Below, piece by piece: positions 5,707 to 6,283 of a stretch of DNA of 6,283 nt. Under the pieces are notes generated by a model that did not search any database, had not been told where the DNA came from, and saw nothing but the letters and a program-made list of their open reading frames with translations. Each line of letters opens with the position of its first letter. Within the stretch, counting starts at the first letter, position 1. A program made the translations under genes and the position numbers. Origin of the DNA: Sphingomonadales bacterium (GTDB taxonomy: Bacteria; Pseudomonadota; Alphaproteobacteria; Sphingomonadales; Sphingomonadaceae); assembly GCA_017302775.1 (NCBI GenBank), contig JAFLDC010000107.1, forward strand, positions 1,620 through 7,902. Reading direction: 5' to 3'.

Positions 5707-6283
5707 CTAGCGCAGCTGCGCAATCCAGCGGTGGACCACCGCCAACCCGTCGCGATCCAGGCTCGACCGACCGACTTCGGGCATCGAGACCCCGCCTTCC
5801 AGGCTGGCCATGCGGCGGTAGAGGATCGATTGCTCCGGCTTACCCGGGACGATCCCGAACTCCAGCCCCAACGAGCCGCGCCCGGCCGCCACCGGACGCT
5901 TGCCGATCCCGAGCATGACCGGATCGGTAACGTCCCACGCCAGGAACAACCCGGAGTTGGATGCGGCCCCCTGCGGATTGTGGCAATGGGCGCAATTGGC
6001 ATCGAGATAACCGCGCGCCGCATCGGCCACCGGTACCTTGCCGCGATCCTCCCATAGCGGAACCCGGCGGGGTACCGCCGGGATGCGGTCCAAACGCCCT
6101 GCTTTGGCAAAGTCGCTGAGCCACGCCGCCGAAAGGTTGCGCGCCTTGGGGCCCAGCGGCACCACTTCCCCTCCCAGCGCGTGGCATTCCTTGCACTGGT
6201 TCTTGTTGGGAATGGCATAGGAAATGGCTTCGCCCGCCGGGGTCTTCGCATCGACCCGCGCGCCGGCAATGACCAGCCGGGCA
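5707..6283 (-). CDS. Diheme c-type cytochrome, SO2930-like family, C-terminal part
   Basis: Partial gene: 191 residues to TAG (5709-5707), with the start outside the window. Two haem c attachment sites are visible: CKECH (residues 30-34 of the visible part) in the context YAIPNKNQCKECH, and CAHCH (about 98-102) in the context YLDANCAHCHNPQG, followed by ASNSGLFL. This pairing, with the later SMPEVGRS and a C-terminal tryptophan-containing helix (VVHRWIAQL), recalls the SO2930 family of conserved diheme cytochromes. Methionines after each site could be distal ligands, but this cannot be assigned. Such proteins are exported to the periplasm; the signal peptide would be at the missing N-terminus. 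Role unknown, presumably electron transfer. The next gene starts 62 bases after its stop. Confidence 0.8.
   Translation of the reverse strand, partial: ARLVIAGARVDAKTPAGEAISYAIPNKNQCKECHALGGEVVPLGPKARNLSAAWLSDFAKAGRLDRIPAVPRRVPLWEDRGKVPVADAARGYLDANCAHCHNPQGAASNSGLFLAWDVTDPVMLGIGKRPVAAGRGSLGLEFGIVPGKPEQSILYRRMASLEGGVSMPEVGRSSLDRDGLAVVHRWIAQLR

Noticed and set aside
5505..6269. Minus-strand frame of 254 codons overlapping the cytochrome and racemase
   Set aside because: Composition is Arg/Pro/Trp-rich without motifs, while the neighbouring frame contains two haem sites and ends properly at 5707.
1..6283. CRISPR array, tRNA or rRNA genes, transposase or phage genes
   Set aside because: I saw no spaced direct repeats, tRNA-like cloverleaf, rRNA segments or mobile-element proteins in either strand.

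Overview
The window is strongly GC-rich. All six genes I can support lie on the minus strand, so biological order runs from position 6283 down to 1. Protein style and gene content suggest an alphaproteobacterium, most likely a sphingomonad or Erythrobacter-like organism. The clues are a split glycine dehydrogenase (gcvPA), a tandem glycine riboswitch ahead of gcvT, a short dGTPase-like HD protein, and a 115-base GC-rich palindromic repeat of the kind scattered through such genomes. This placement is inferred from the sequence, not from a search.

Layout in direction of transcription. (1) 6283-5707: the C-terminal end of a two-haem c-type cytochrome, probably of the SO2930 family; its start lies outside the window. 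(2) 5644-4949: an aspartate/glutamate racemase-family protein with a TTG start and an altered first active-site position. (3) 4952-3795: a dGTPase-like HD phosphohydrolase whose GTG start overlaps the racemase stop by 4 bases. (4) 3802-3116: a small NAD(P)-binding Rossmann protein of the TIP30/HTATIP2-like atypical SDR type, overlapping the dGTPase gene by 8 bases. Genes 2 to 4 look like one translationally coupled operon. (5) 3115-2801: a regulatory leader holding a two-aptamer glycine riboswitch. (6) 2800-1655 gcvT, 1643-1272 gcvH and 1133 to beyond position 1 gcvPA: the glycine cleavage operon. gcvPB is expected just outside the window. A palindromic repeat fills most of the gcvH-gcvPA gap.

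How the parts work together. GcvP (PA+PB) decarboxylates glycine and passes the aminomethyl group to the lipoyl arm of GcvH. GcvT then moves the one-carbon unit to tetrahydrofolate and releases ammonia. The riboswitch senses glycine and adjusts expression of the operon. The upstream racemase/dGTPase/SDR group has no obvious mechanistic link to glycine cleavage. No terminator is visible between it and the gcv leader, so read-through is possible.

Most of the window is ordinary core genome. I found no convincing new defence, mobile or biosynthetic system. The points most worth a second look are the Gly-Ala replacement at the first catalytic site of the racemase, the complex repeat inside the gcv operon next to the gcvPA ribosome binding site, and the leader-linker helix and unresolved output stage of the riboswitch.
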